DNA from: a virus
Strand: one strand, 5' to 3'
IMG/VR virus record: IMGVR_UViG_3300047546_001664
Coordinates: 1-39,837 of that record
Length of the DNA stretch: 39,837 nucleotides
Shown here: positions 15,501 to 21,609 of the stretch, one piece after another
Numbering within the stretch: position 1 is the first letter of the stretch
Layout: each line of letters starts with the position of its first letter
Position numbers and translations under genes: made by a program
Notes under the pieces: generated by a model
Told to the model about the DNA's origin: nothing
Seen by the model: only the letters and a program-made list of their open reading frames with translations
Database searches by the model: none

Positions 15501-15975
15501 GTGTTTTTGCTTTTGCGTTTGTTTGTAACTCTCTGCCTAGTTCGTCTGCTTGAATAAAAAACGTGTTCCAGGCTTGCTGGATCTCGCGCCCGCGTACCAC
15601 TGCTGGAGGTAGCGCAGGACCTTGTTGCCCAAAAGGTGCTATTGAAGGATTTACACGTCTTTGATTGGCTATTTCTTGAGCAACTAATGAGTTCTGACGT
15701 GCACGGGCTGCGTTAGCCTCTCCGAGAGCTTTTACGTATTCTTGAATAGCTTTTGTTTCTGCTTGTGTGCCAGCACCTACGCGCTCAAGAGACGCTGCAG
15801 CTCGATTTAAGTTGTTTACGTAATTTTCTATGTTTTGAACTAATCCACCACGGGCACCTACAACATCGTTAAGGCTGTCTACAGCTTGAGCAGTTTTATT
15901 TATGTCTGAGCGAAGCTGCTCTAGGGCACGTACGCCGACTACGCCGATTTCAATATCAGCTCTATAAGCGGCCAC
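12559..15975 (-). CDS. Tail tape measure protein, 1138 aa
   Basis: This is the longest gene of the window. Long charged coiled coils occupy about residues 540-950, and a Gly-rich hydrophobic segment (GGGFPMLFGGGPGAIVGGAA ... MAGMALSIGLSAVG) near residues 300-350 would cross the host membrane on DNA ejection. Near residues 135-255 four 29-residue tandem repeats begin WNTFF. At the usual 1.5 angstrom per residue the tail would be about 170 nm, which argues for a siphovirus. It follows the tail chaperone genes as expected. The start is GTG (MAAYRADIEIGVVG), with only a weak ribosome binding site. Confidence 0.92.
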   Translation of the reverse strand: MAAYRADIEIGVVGVRALEQLRSDINKTAQAVDSLNDVVGARGGLVQNIENYVNNLNRAAASLERVGAGTQAETKAIQEYVKALGEANAARARQNSLVAQEIANQRRVNPSIAPFGQQGPALPPAVVRGREIQQAWNTFFIQADELGRELQTNAKAKTLNIRNSWNTFFTEAADLGQEVQVAAKAKTLNIRNSWNTFFTEAAQLGQELQAAATAKAMNIKNSWNTFFTEAQNLATDLLIQAQEAAAAIRSREGAASAGARQRLSEEATRRERIQNAGFGMQGPKAPPTGLERPGVLDAILGGGFPMLFGGGPGAIVGGAAGGLIGGKMGGMAGMALSIGLSAVGQKLDQIFGAAIQKTAELGSALSKLDVQALRESTINVTAELDNQVRLLVEAGKYDQARAVIAKEIANQTGSLGSGIQDSTRATKQLSAAWNAVSGTVNTLLAVFTVELQTALAGVLQLVNLVLKGINVVVSGARELGKIFNTYLPILNPVGAFLQQLAKVLPQNTEEQQKLVAAAQAAIDAGVVDLQTRKQRLAIDKQIIQGTTEEARISQIEAERKKAYLQSETDLEKELKQINTDSVNLTAQQLKLKRDIAIANSELQKQEADLAAKRAKQQALLDVYISYMQSLKDLEASRSQLENTQSNLQKTRLQNELQRLQVQKDFNLYLNQEVNSVNAIQAQKLKIAALERDNVIRNQDSAIKQAQLDFAILDARFKAGQLSVEEYQNRYKIYQNTVAQAKIEKDIANEVYKQATYIIEIERKQAVVAEYAAEYARNTEKATRALEEQTSTLSNRASLTAAISQAVQTINNIEIEGLTRELERTSSTGQRAKILERIYELEVQNARVALEATRAQVKAELARTQAAYRAVQLKYEELRAVVEIAKAEGVVNRAHYEALEAQGSALRIAKDNLTTAGQIAQWQLKAADAVFKAAVDAAQLKKEMGGVAAAAGQFAGNMERAAGAMGGMTGAPFAAMGGAGAIQDPGLKAQAEKIWKDAERFAATKGIASIQADILQRARDAIARIAFRDYVLQQKAAGAPAISTETPAAPLTKTPSTAPIPLTAPLATGLSRQPGGGPGTAIIDSFPSTINLQTGPVIQQNNGEKYVSLKDLEQILQDFAATIFENSRTSGGRRYQGVS
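15223..15570 (-). repeat. Four tandem 87-bp repeats inside the tape measure gene
   Basis: The word TTCCAGSYWDT-like start (ttccagctattc, ttccagctattt, ttccagctgttt, ttccaggcttgc) recurs at 15305, 15392, 15479 and 15566, exactly 87 bp apart. Each unit encodes 29 residues of the form WNTFFTEAADLGQEV plus KAKTLNIRNS. The middle copies are nearly identical in DNA, so the expansion looks recent. It could lengthen the tail by whole units. Confidence 0.85.
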
Positions 15976-16031
15976 GTCTCGTGTCTGCTGCGTCTTTGGT
16001 TTTCAGTCTATCCCGTAAAAAAGCCGCCGGG

Positions 16032-16223
16032 TTAGCGGCGGCGTTTGGCGGCTTCGTAGGCTTTTTTCTCCTCGTCAGCGCGGATGCTGAAGTAAGCGTT
16101 CCAGGCCAGCATTTCCATGTCGGTCATGCGGGTCCGTAGCTCGTTCAGCGTCATGCCCAGTTCTTTGGCGACGTAGAACTGGAGCATGAGGTAGGTGTCC
16201 TTGCGGAGCTGGTCCTCAAGCGC
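16032..16223 (-). CDS. Tail assembly chaperone, frameshifted extension (GT-like)
   Basis: This 63-codon frame follows the chaperone gene 16216-16566 in the +1 (or -2) frame and is highly charged and helical (ALEDQLRKDTYLMLQFYVAK to EAAKRRR). Long-tailed phages usually make a second chaperone by frameshifting between two such frames just before the tape measure. Here the zero-frame end reads ACC AAA AGC GCT TGA. A one-base forward slip on AAAA would join Lys to the extension. The arrangement is clear; the exact slip is inferred. Confidence 0.7.
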   Translation of the reverse strand, partial: ALEDQLRKDTYLMLQFYVAKELGMTLNELRTRMTDMEMLAWNAYFSIRADEEKKAYEAAKRRR

Positions 16224-16566
16224 TTTTGGTGTCCAGCTCTTCGCTGCCGTCCGTCAGGATTGCCAGCATCAGAGATTGGAGGTCTTTATCGCGCACGTCG
16301 TTCTTCAGCATGTCGATCTCACCTGCCTTGAACAACTTCTGGCCGTTCTCGTCGCAAGCCTTAGAGATCAGCAACTGCAGGGCAAAAGCGCTTGCGTCGT
16401 CGGACTTTGCCTGGCGTTGGGCGCGTTCGCGTTCGGCCATCGTCATGGGGGTGACCCACATCTCGAAGATGGAGCCATCGCTAAGCTCCACTTCCTTTTT
16501 GGTGGGCTCCAGGTTGGCTGCTTTGCGCAGGCGTTCCAGTGCGCTCATGACAGTTGGAGCAGGCAT
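16216..16566 (-). CDS. Tail assembly chaperone (G-like), 116 aa
   Basis: The protein lies between the major tail protein and the tape measure, where lambda-like phages carry gpG. It has a short beta start (KKEVELSDGSIFEMWVTP) and a helical remainder (MTMAERERAQRQAKSDDASA, LQLLISKACDENGQKLF), a pattern I associate with phage tail chaperones. Such chaperones coat the tape measure during tail assembly. The start could be at MPAPTVM or at the inner Met. A terminator (16611-16640) lies between it and the major tail gene, so its message is either reduced by read-through or newly started. Confidence 0.8.
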   Translation of the reverse strand: MPAPTVMSALERLRKAANLEPTKKEVELSDGSIFEMWVTPMTMAERERAQRQAKSDDASAFALQLLISKACDENGQKLFKAGEIDMLKNDVRDKDLQSLMLAILTDGSEELDTKSA

Positions 16567-16592
16567 AAAACTGCTAATTAAGACTTTTGTAG

Positions 16593-16604
16593 TGTAGCGG
16601 ACTA
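16593..16604. promoter_or_regulatory. Variant of the TGTAGCAGACTA motif (TGTAGCGGACTA)
   Basis: This 12-mer differs by one base from the copies at 807-818 and 16657-16668 and lies in the same 100-bp spacer before the chaperone gene. It may belong to a shared regulatory site, or to a leftward promoter for the chaperone and tape measure genes downstream of the terminator. Confidence 0.35.
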
Positions 16605-16610
16605 GAAATG

Positions 16611-16640
16611 AAAAACCCCAGTCCGGTTAGGGACTGGGGG
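16611..16640 (-). terminator. Rho-independent terminator after the major tail gene
   Basis: On the minus strand CCCCAGTCC (16616-16624) pairs perfectly with GGACTGGGG (16631-16639) around a 6-base loop and is followed by TTTTT. It lies directly downstream of the major tail protein gene and upstream of the tail chaperones. It could set the high tube-protein to low tape-measure ratio. Confidence 0.9.
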
Positions 16641-16656
16641 TTGCTGAACTGACTGC

Positions 16657-16668
16657 TGTAGCAGACTA
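16657..16668. promoter_or_regulatory. Second copy of the 12-mer TGTAGCAGACTA
   Basis: This is identical to 807-818, upstream of the ribbon-helix-helix gene, and abuts the major tail gene stop. Both copies are in intergenic DNA. A shared regulator-binding site is the simplest reading, but it is unproven. Confidence 0.4.
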
Positions 16669-17436
16669 TCAGGACTTGGCGAGGTCGAAGGTGGGGGCGG
16701 CGCTGGGGCGGAAGGCAATTTCCACGCTCTGGCCGTCGTCGGGGTTCACGGTGAGGCTGGCCGAGGTCAGGATCACGGGAACAGTGATCGAACGGCTCAG
16801 GGTGTCGTCCACAGAACCGCCGCTCACCACGCGGTCGATGTACAGCTTCATCGTGGCGCCCACTTGCTGGCGCTGCAGCACGTCTTCCACCATCCGGTTG
16901 GACAGGTTGGTGTCGTCGTCGGTGGTGTACACAGTTGCAGAGCCAGAACCATCGGCAAAGCCGGTGATGTAGCTGCGGAAGGGTGCGTACTGACCCAGGG
17001 TTTGACCGATGACTGTAACATCAATCTCGCTTCGTGTAATTTCGAAGCTCCACTCGCGTACAGAACCCACTACAGCGGGAGCGCCATAAGCCACCTTGAA
17101 GGCATTAGGGGCCACAGCGGTGCCGTTGTCGGTAATAGCTACAGAAGCACCGCCCAGAGTTGCCGAAACAGTCAGTGCTCCGGTGGCGGGGGTGTAGCCG
17201 ATCACGTAGTAGGTGGTGCCTGCAGACAGACCAGCAGGGAGGGTGCCAGTACCAGCGGCGCCGGTTTCGGTGTTGACGATGCTGAACTTGACGGGATCGC
17301 CGACTTTGAAGTTCAGGTAGGTGTCAACAGTGATGACGTCGGTGGTGTCGTTGACAGCTGCTTCGCCAAAGGTGGCGGTGGTGCCTGCAGGTGCGTAGTA
17401 GAGGGCGCCGGAAGTGCCCGAGAGAACGGTGGCCAT
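16669..17436 (-). CDS. Major tail (tube) protein, 255 aa
   Basis: The gene lies between the tail terminator and the chaperones and has its own strong terminator, as expected for an abundant tube protein. The sequence is beta-rich: an N-terminal part with VNDTTDVITVDTYLNFKVGD and a C-terminal tube-like region (REWSFEITRSEIDVTVIG, SGSATVYTTDDDTNL, ITVPVILTSASLTVNPD). Residues about 30-115 may be an inserted surface domain. I assign the role from position, length and the ITRSEIDVT-type motif. Confidence 0.85.
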   Translation of the reverse strand: MATVLSGTSGALYYAPAGTTATFGEAAVNDTTDVITVDTYLNFKVGDPVKFSIVNTETGAAGTGTLPAGLSAGTTYYVIGYTPATGALTVSATLGGASVAITDNGTAVAPNAFKVAYGAPAVVGSVREWSFEITRSEIDVTVIGQTLGQYAPFRSYITGFADGSGSATVYTTDDDTNLSNRMVEDVLQRQQVGATMKLYIDRVVSGGSVDDTLSRSITVPVILTSASLTVNPDDGQSVEIAFRPSAAPTFDLAKS

Positions 17437-17510
17437 TGGTCGTACCAGTGGTAAGGGTTGTCGCGGGCACAGCCCGGCTTAATACAGGTTAGCTCCAGTG
17501 CAGTTCGGTA

Positions 17511-17978
17511 TTAAGAAATAACCTGCGCTTGGAATCCTGCTTCGATTCGAGAAATAAAGAAGGGCGTAAATGCCCGGCGAGATTGTTGGTCGGGTGTCGT
17601 ACCGCCGAAGTCGGGGCTGAAGCTGGGACCGTCAATCGAGCCAGTGCGTACATACACACCTGAGGCGGGTTTTGCTGTGTTGTTGATTGTTTGTAGGGTT
17701 GTTGTTGCGACGTCGATCAGTGTTTGGTTGCGGGCAGGACCACGGCCTTTTGGTGTGTAGGTGCGAATGACGATGACCCCACGGATGCGGTCCGGGTTGT
17801 TGGTAAGCGTTAGTTCGGTGGTAAGTCCGAATTGGATGTTGACGTGGACAAATTCTTCGGCGCTGTCGGCGCCGTCGTTCATCACGTTGTCGAAGTAGAC
17901 CGGTACTGCTGGCGACAGATTGTTATACGCCGTCAACAGCGGAGTCTCGAAAACAGAACGGACTGCTTGGTAGTTCAT
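17511..17978 (-). CDS. Tail terminator protein, DUF4128-like, 155 aa
   Basis: The 155-residue protein (MNYQAVRSVFETPLLTAYNN ... PVYFDNVMND) matches the pattern of DUF4128 phage proteins, which sit before the major tail gene and resemble lambda gpU tail terminators. It has a central beta region (HVNIQFGLTTELTLTN, RIRGVIVIRTYTPKG). It overlaps the upstream connector gene by 4 bases. It would cap the tail tube and join it to the head. Family and role come from pattern and synteny. Confidence 0.75.
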   Translation of the reverse strand: MNYQAVRSVFETPLLTAYNNLSPAVPVYFDNVMNDGADSAEEFVHVNIQFGLTTELTLTNNPDRIRGVIVIRTYTPKGRGPARNQTLIDVATTTLQTINNTAKPASGVYVRTGSIDGPSFSPDFGGTTPDQQSRRAFTPFFISRIEAGFQAQVIS

Positions 17979-18505
17979 CGGTCGGTTGTTCTCATGGCGA
18001 TTTCAATAGTCTTGTCGATTCCGCCGCCTTTTACATACAGACTGAACCAGTCCAGGGGTGCTGTTCGTTGGTTACCGCCTGTGCCTGTCAACAGACCACG
18101 GATTCCTTTTTGTCGTTTGCCTGTTTTTTCGATGGGTTTAATCGGGTCTGTGCCGGGATTGATAAAGGTTCCGGGTTTGAAATCGGTGGCTATTTCTGCA
18201 TGCGGAGCAAAATTAGAGATACTGAACACAATTTTGTCTTTAGTTAGTAAAGATCGGGTTACCTGTCTTCCTGTTAAAGGTGGAACAACCAGACGTTGTG
18301 GAAGACCTGCTTGGCCAGTACCACCGACAACAGCAGTCGGTGTAGTTATTTGCCAGGAATTTGAGAACTCGCCTGTCCACGCTGGGCCTTGTTTTTGTAG
18401 ATCTTGTACGACTTTTTCTGCCGCTCTTTTAGGGCCGTTATAGACCGTTGTTGCAGCAACACGGTCTAACTCAGTCAGCAAGTTCCAGATGCCGTTGCGG
18501 GCCAT
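17975..18505 (-). CDS. Head-tail connector (HK97 gp10-like), 176 aa
   Basis: The gene is in the neck cluster between capsid and tail. The N-terminal helix (ELDRVAATTVYNGPKRAAEK) followed by a beta domain (WTGEFSNSWQITTPTAVVGG, DKIVFSISNFAPHAEIAT) resembles HK97 gp10-type neck proteins, in which N and A of SNFAPHAEIA are typical. It overlaps its neighbours by 1-4 bases. No catalytic motif. Confidence 0.7.
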   Translation of the reverse strand: MARNGIWNLLTELDRVAATTVYNGPKRAAEKVVQDLQKQGPAWTGEFSNSWQITTPTAVVGGTGQAGLPQRLVVPPLTGRQVTRSLLTKDKIVFSISNFAPHAEIATDFKPGTFINPGTDPIKPIEKTGKRQKGIRGLLTGTGGNQRTAPLDWFSLYVKGGGIDKTIEIAMRTTDR

Positions 18506-18882
18506 TATTGGGGCCTCAACAGGATGGTGTGGACTACCGGGTTTTCACCGCGAGATGTTTTGCACTGGATGATGCGGCCGGTTTTAGTGGCATTGTTTTG
18601 GGTGTATTGGATGCGGTCGCGGATGCTTGGGACATACGTTCCAAGCTCGGCATTGCCGATGATGACTTTGAGGTCGCTTGTTTGATACGTAGATTCAAAT
18701 TCTTCGGGCTTTGCCTCGAAGATCAAAGCGCGAACTGTGATGCTCGTGTCGGCGCCAGAGACGATGCCGGTTGTTGTGTTGTATGTCGGGGCGGCGTTAG
18801 CTTTGAGATAGGTCACGTTTTGGCCCCAGTCCGCGAGGAGTTGGGCGGGAATGCCGGCAAATGTGGTGTCGACGAGGCTCAT
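18505..18882 (-). CDS. Head closure / stopper protein, 125 aa
   Basis: The 125-residue protein is beta-rich with a connector-like pattern (VTYLKANAAPTYNTTTG, VRALIFEAKPEEFE, KVIIGNAELGTYVPSIRD). It lies second in the neck cluster, where SPP1 gp16-type stoppers are coded. It overlaps the following gene by one base. Assignment is by synteny and pattern. Confidence 0.65.
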   Translation of the reverse strand: MSLVDTTFAGIPAQLLADWGQNVTYLKANAAPTYNTTTGIVSGADTSITVRALIFEAKPEEFESTYQTSDLKVIIGNAELGTYVPSIRDRIQYTQNNATKTGRIIQCKTSRGENPVVHTILLRPQ

Positions 18883-18883
18883 G

Positions 18884-19414
18884 TCATCCCCTCACAATGC
18901 GAATCTGATAGCCGCCTACGCCGCCAATCGTGTAAGCGCCTAGGTATGACTGGAGCCAAGGGTAGACGTCGAAAATGTTGTTGATGGGGTTCTCGACTTT
19001 GCTGTCCTTGTAGCGGACTTTTAGGTCGCCAAGAGTGACTTCCTGATACAGCTCGTCCGGGTCGCTTTCGGTGTTGGTGATTGCGTCGGTGTCGTTTGCG
19101 AGGGCGCGTGCCAGTTCGTAGGTTGCGTACTTAATGTCCGGGGGGATGACGCTACAGGTCAGCTCCACGCGGTCGACGGTGTAGTTATTGCGGGGCCATT
19201 TGAGGGATTGGCCGTTGTCGCAGCGGTCGCCGTAAAAATTCAGGCTGTCGATCCAGCGGGTGGCTGAGATCAGGGCGCGGTTTTTCTGATCTGTGGTTTT
19301 GTCGGTCCAGGTGGCTGAATTCGGGACGGTTTCGAAATATGCGTCGGCGTCGGCAAGCGTGACGTAGCTGTTGGCCGACGCGCTGCTCAAACTAGCGTTG
19401 ATCGTCGCGGGCAC
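18884..19414 (-). CDS. Head-tail adaptor with DnaT-like domain, 176 aa
   Basis: The start SSASANSYVTLADADAYFET, with Trp residues further on (ATRWIDSLNFYGDRC), matches the DnaT-like domain of phage proteins placed just after the major capsid gene. Structures of analogous adaptors dock on the portal ring. It is helical in the first two thirds (IKYATYELARALAND). The gene is preceded by the capsid terminator, so it depends on read-through or a promoter in 19415-19452. Confidence 0.7.
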   Translation of the reverse strand: MPATINASLSSASANSYVTLADADAYFETVPNSATWTDKTTDQKNRALISATRWIDSLNFYGDRCDNGQSLKWPRNNYTVDRVELTCSVIPPDIKYATYELARALANDTDAITNTESDPDELYQEVTLGDLKVRYKDSKVENPINNIFDVYPWLQSYLGAYTIGGVGGYQIRIVRG

Positions 19415-19452
19415 AGCTACTTACTTGATCTTTGTTTCAGTGTAGCGCCAAC

Positions 19453-19476
19453 AAAAAAGCCCCACCGAAGTGGGGC
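19453..19476 (-). terminator. Rho-independent terminator after the major capsid gene
   Basis: On the minus strand GCCCCAC (19470-19476) and GTGGGGC (19459-19465) close a TTCG tetraloop and are followed by six T. It is 24 bases downstream of the capsid stop. This would raise capsid message over the neck and tail genes. Confidence 0.95.
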
Positions 19477-19499
19477 CTGGTGTACACGCAATCTGATTA

Positions 19500-20579
19500 T
19501 CAGATGGTGCTGGTGTCGAGGGGGCTGTTGACAGTGACTTGAACCAGGGGGATCAGGTCGATGTCATAGGTGGCTTGCCAGTTGCCGGCGGTAGCCAGGT
19601 TGCCGTTGGTCGGGTTGTCGCCAGCGTCCACCCACTTGGTGCCCGTCACGTGATAAGCGCCGTGGTAGTCGACCGAGAGCACGTCCTGCTTGGACAGGAT
19701 GTTGCGGTCGGCTTCGATGCGGAGATCCTGCTGCACACCTTCCAGGATGGTTCCTGACTTGGTGAGATAGCAGTAGAACTCGCGCTGGTGGCCGGCTGTG
19801 CCAGGGGCAACGGTGTTCACCAGGGGGTCCATAATCACGCGGCAACCAGCGAATTCGCCGATTGCACGGGCACCGACGCCCACGCCGCCACCGCCCCAAA
19901 CCACGGCGCCAGAGGCAGCCAGGGCAGAGGTCGAGAAGGTCAGCAGGCCCACCTGGTACAGGTAGAAGCCCACGGAGGGGTGAACCACCAGGGTGTCCAG
20001 TTCGTCGCCGCGCTCACCCAGCAGGGCGCGGGCGCGGGCCACGGAGGCACCAGTCAGGAAGTTGGCTTCGCCAGCGCCGGAGGCGGCGGCAACGCCCAGG
20101 TCCAGGCTGTTGGCGGACAGCGCAGTGCCGAACAAACCAGCAAGCTGGCTGAACAAGCGGGCGCTGTTCAGTTTGTTGATGGCGTCGGCAAGCTGGTTGC
20201 GGATGTGAAGCATCGGGTCTTCACCGGCCGCGAGCATCGCGACGTCGTCTACCGCGTATGCGAAACCGCGATGGCAGATGGTAGCGATCTGGGTCGCAGT
20301 GCCGATCTTCTGAGGAGTCAGATAGCCGGCGTTGCTGGTGCCCCAGGTAGCCGTCCCGTTCATGATCTCCTCAGTAGGAGCCACGGGGTTGAACTCGGGC
20401 ACTTGGATGCGGGTACCGCCTTCGCGGGCATCCAGCAGGCTGTTGCGAACAACAGCGCCGCTCTTCAGGAAGAGGCTGCGGTCCTTAATCGCCTCAGACA
20501 CATAGGTGCTGAGGTTATTGCGCTTGACGATGTCCGCCAGAAGGACACCGCCGGAATAGTTCTGAAATGGGGCGGCCAT
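19500..20579 (-). CDS. Major capsid protein, 359 aa
   Basis: The protein starts MAAPFQNYSGGVLLADIVKR and shows typical capsid features: a mid region LVVHPSVGFYLYQVGLLTF, a Gly-rich loop (GAVVWGGGGVGVGARAIGEF) and RVIMDPLVN before a C-terminal beta region. It lies between a scaffold-like gene and the connector cluster and has its own terminator. Length and order fit a HK97-fold capsid without a fused scaffold or protease; no separate protease gene is seen. The start follows a leader with an 8-bp RNA hairpin (20610-20628). Confidence 0.9.
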   Translation of the reverse strand: MAAPFQNYSGGVLLADIVKRNNLSTYVSEAIKDRSLFLKSGAVVRNSLLDAREGGTRIQVPEFNPVAPTEEIMNGTATWGTSNAGYLTPQKIGTATQIATICHRGFAYAVDDVAMLAAGEDPMLHIRNQLADAINKLNSARLFSQLAGLFGTALSANSLDLGVAAASGAGEANFLTGASVARARALLGERGDELDTLVVHPSVGFYLYQVGLLTFSTSALAASGAVVWGGGGVGVGARAIGEFAGCRVIMDPLVNTVAPGTAGHQREFYCYLTKSGTILEGVQQDLRIEADRNILSKQDVLSVDYHGAYHVTGTKWVDAGDNPTNGNLATAGNWQATYDIDLIPLVQVTVNSPLDTSTI

Positions 20580-20609
20580 TTCAAGCTCCAGTGATTGGGT
20601 TTGCGGGGG

Positions 20610-20628
20610 TTCAAGTCACAGACTTGAA
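20610..20628. promoter_or_regulatory. Perfect hairpin in the capsid gene leader
   Basis: TTCAAGTC (20610-20617) and GACTTGAA (20621-20628) are perfect inverted repeats around a 3-base loop, in the 67-bp spacer between scaffold and capsid genes. No T-run follows on the minus strand, so it is not a classical terminator. It may protect or process the capsid message. Confidence 0.55.
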
Positions 20629-20646
20629 GTGGTGTCCCACGGGGAC

Positions 20647-21372
20647 TTACCGACCGGCTTCTCTCTTCAGCACAGCTGCGAGATCAGGGTCGGAGGCTTC
20701 CAAGGCCATTTGCCTCGTTAAGTTAATACTACCTTCCTTCCATGGGTTAGCCATTCCGGGGGCAACATTAGATGCTGGTGTTGGTTTGGCGCCCATACCA
20801 GCGGCAGAACTCGGTTTGAAATGATGTTCAAAACCAGAGCCTGGGTTCTTTAAGTTGCTCAGATATGTACCAATGTTCTGCTCTACACCGCCGTTCAGAA
20901 TCACCACGTTTCCGTTGGCGTCCCTGCGGAGATTGCTTTGCAGAAGTTGGAGCATTTGCTCTGAGTTGATAGCTCCAGCCTGGTTGATGGCGGCAAGAGC
21001 GCTCGTGCGGATAGTGGCTTGCTCGTTGGAGGCCCGGAGGTCTTCCAGTTGGCGTTCCAGGTCCGCGATGCGGAGTTCTTTTTCTTGGGCGGTTTTGTTG
21101 GCTTCCTCCCAGAGGTCTTTCCATTGGCCTTGGTCTTCCAGCGTTTTCTTGCGCTGGTCGTCCTGCTTTTTGTAGACCTCGTCGAGTTTGTTTTTTATGC
21201 CTTGGAATTTCTCCTCGGCTTCTGTTGCTTGAGTTTTCAGCGCTGCAATCTGACTTTCGTATTCGCTACGGAGAGCGCCGAGGTCAGCTTGAGGAGCGGT
21301 GTCGACTCCAGCCACGGGCTGGTCAGGAATCACCACGGGTGTCTCCTGGATGACTTGCTCTTCCATACTCAA
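20647..21372 (-). CDS. Capsid scaffolding protein, 241 aa
   Basis: The protein lies directly upstream of the capsid gene. It is Glu/Lys/Gln-rich with a long coiled coil (about residues 30-118, LRSEYESQIAALKTQATEAE to IADLERQLEDLRASNEQ) and a flexible Pro/Ala/Gly C-terminal part. This is the usual make-up of scaffolds that template capsid assembly and leave before packaging. No protease motif is visible. Its start overlaps the small gene at 21369-21563. Confidence 0.85.
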   Translation of the reverse strand: MSMEEQVIQETPVVIPDQPVAGVDTAPQADLGALRSEYESQIAALKTQATEAEEKFQGIKNKLDEVYKKQDDQRKKTLEDQGQWKDLWEEANKTAQEKELRIADLERQLEDLRASNEQATIRTSALAAINQAGAINSEQMLQLLQSNLRRDANGNVVILNGGVEQNIGTYLSNLKNPGSGFEHHFKPSSAAGMGAKPTPASNVAPGMANPWKEGSINLTRQMALEASDPDLAAVLKREAGR

Positions 21373-21563
21373 AATTCGTATTCAGCGGTTTGGGAAATTG
21401 TTTCTTCGGTAACGTTGCGGCGCTTGGCACGCACAGGTTTTTGTTCTGCAGGCTCGGGTGCAGGCGCAGGTGCAGGTGCAGGTGCAGGTGCAGCTTCCCG
21501 GAGTTCGACCAATTCCCAGCGGAATGTGCCGTCCGGTTGTTGCACGTAATCCAGGCTTTTCAC
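21369..21563 (-). CDS. Small protein with Ala-Pro repeat, 64 aa
   Basis: The N-terminus (LDYVQQPDGTFRWELVELRE) is followed by an Ala-Pro run of about eight pairs coded by a GGTGCA tandem repeat, then a basic segment (KPVRAKRRNVTEE). It starts with GTG and overlaps the scaffold gene by 4 bases. The place between portal and scaffold suggests a head-assembly accessory role; no family recognised. Confidence 0.7.
   Translation of the reverse strand: MKSLDYVQQPDGTFRWELVELREAAPAPAPAPAPAPEPAEQKPVRAKRRNVTEETISQTAEYEF
21460..21493. repeat. Hexanucleotide tandem repeat (GCAGGT)n
   Basis: Four perfect GCAGGT units plus a partial unit (21466-21493) follow one GCAGGC unit. In the minus frame each hexamer adds one Ala-Pro pair, so copy-number change would alter only linker length. 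Confidence 0.9.
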
Positions 21564-21585
21564 CAGTGGATAACGGTAACGACGT

Positions 21586-21598
21586 TTCTAGTCTAGAA
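21586..21598. promoter_or_regulatory. Perfect 6-1-6 palindrome TTCTAGTCTAGAA
   Basis: This symmetric site is 23 bp upstream of the GTG start of the 64-aa gene, in the only spacer between portal and scaffold region. It could be an operator for the head operon. There is no T-run, so it is not a terminator. Confidence 0.4.
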
Positions 21599-21609
21599 CA
21601 AAAGAGGGT

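Noticed and set aside
19788-20594. 268-codon rightward open frame opposite the capsid gene
   Set aside because: It is Gly/Ala/His-rich and lies entirely antisense to the major capsid gene; a shadow of codon bias.
20600-20630. GGTTCAAGTC, a T-loop-like word suggesting a tRNA
   Set aside because: No acceptor or anticodon stem can be built around it; it is part of the capsid leader hairpin.
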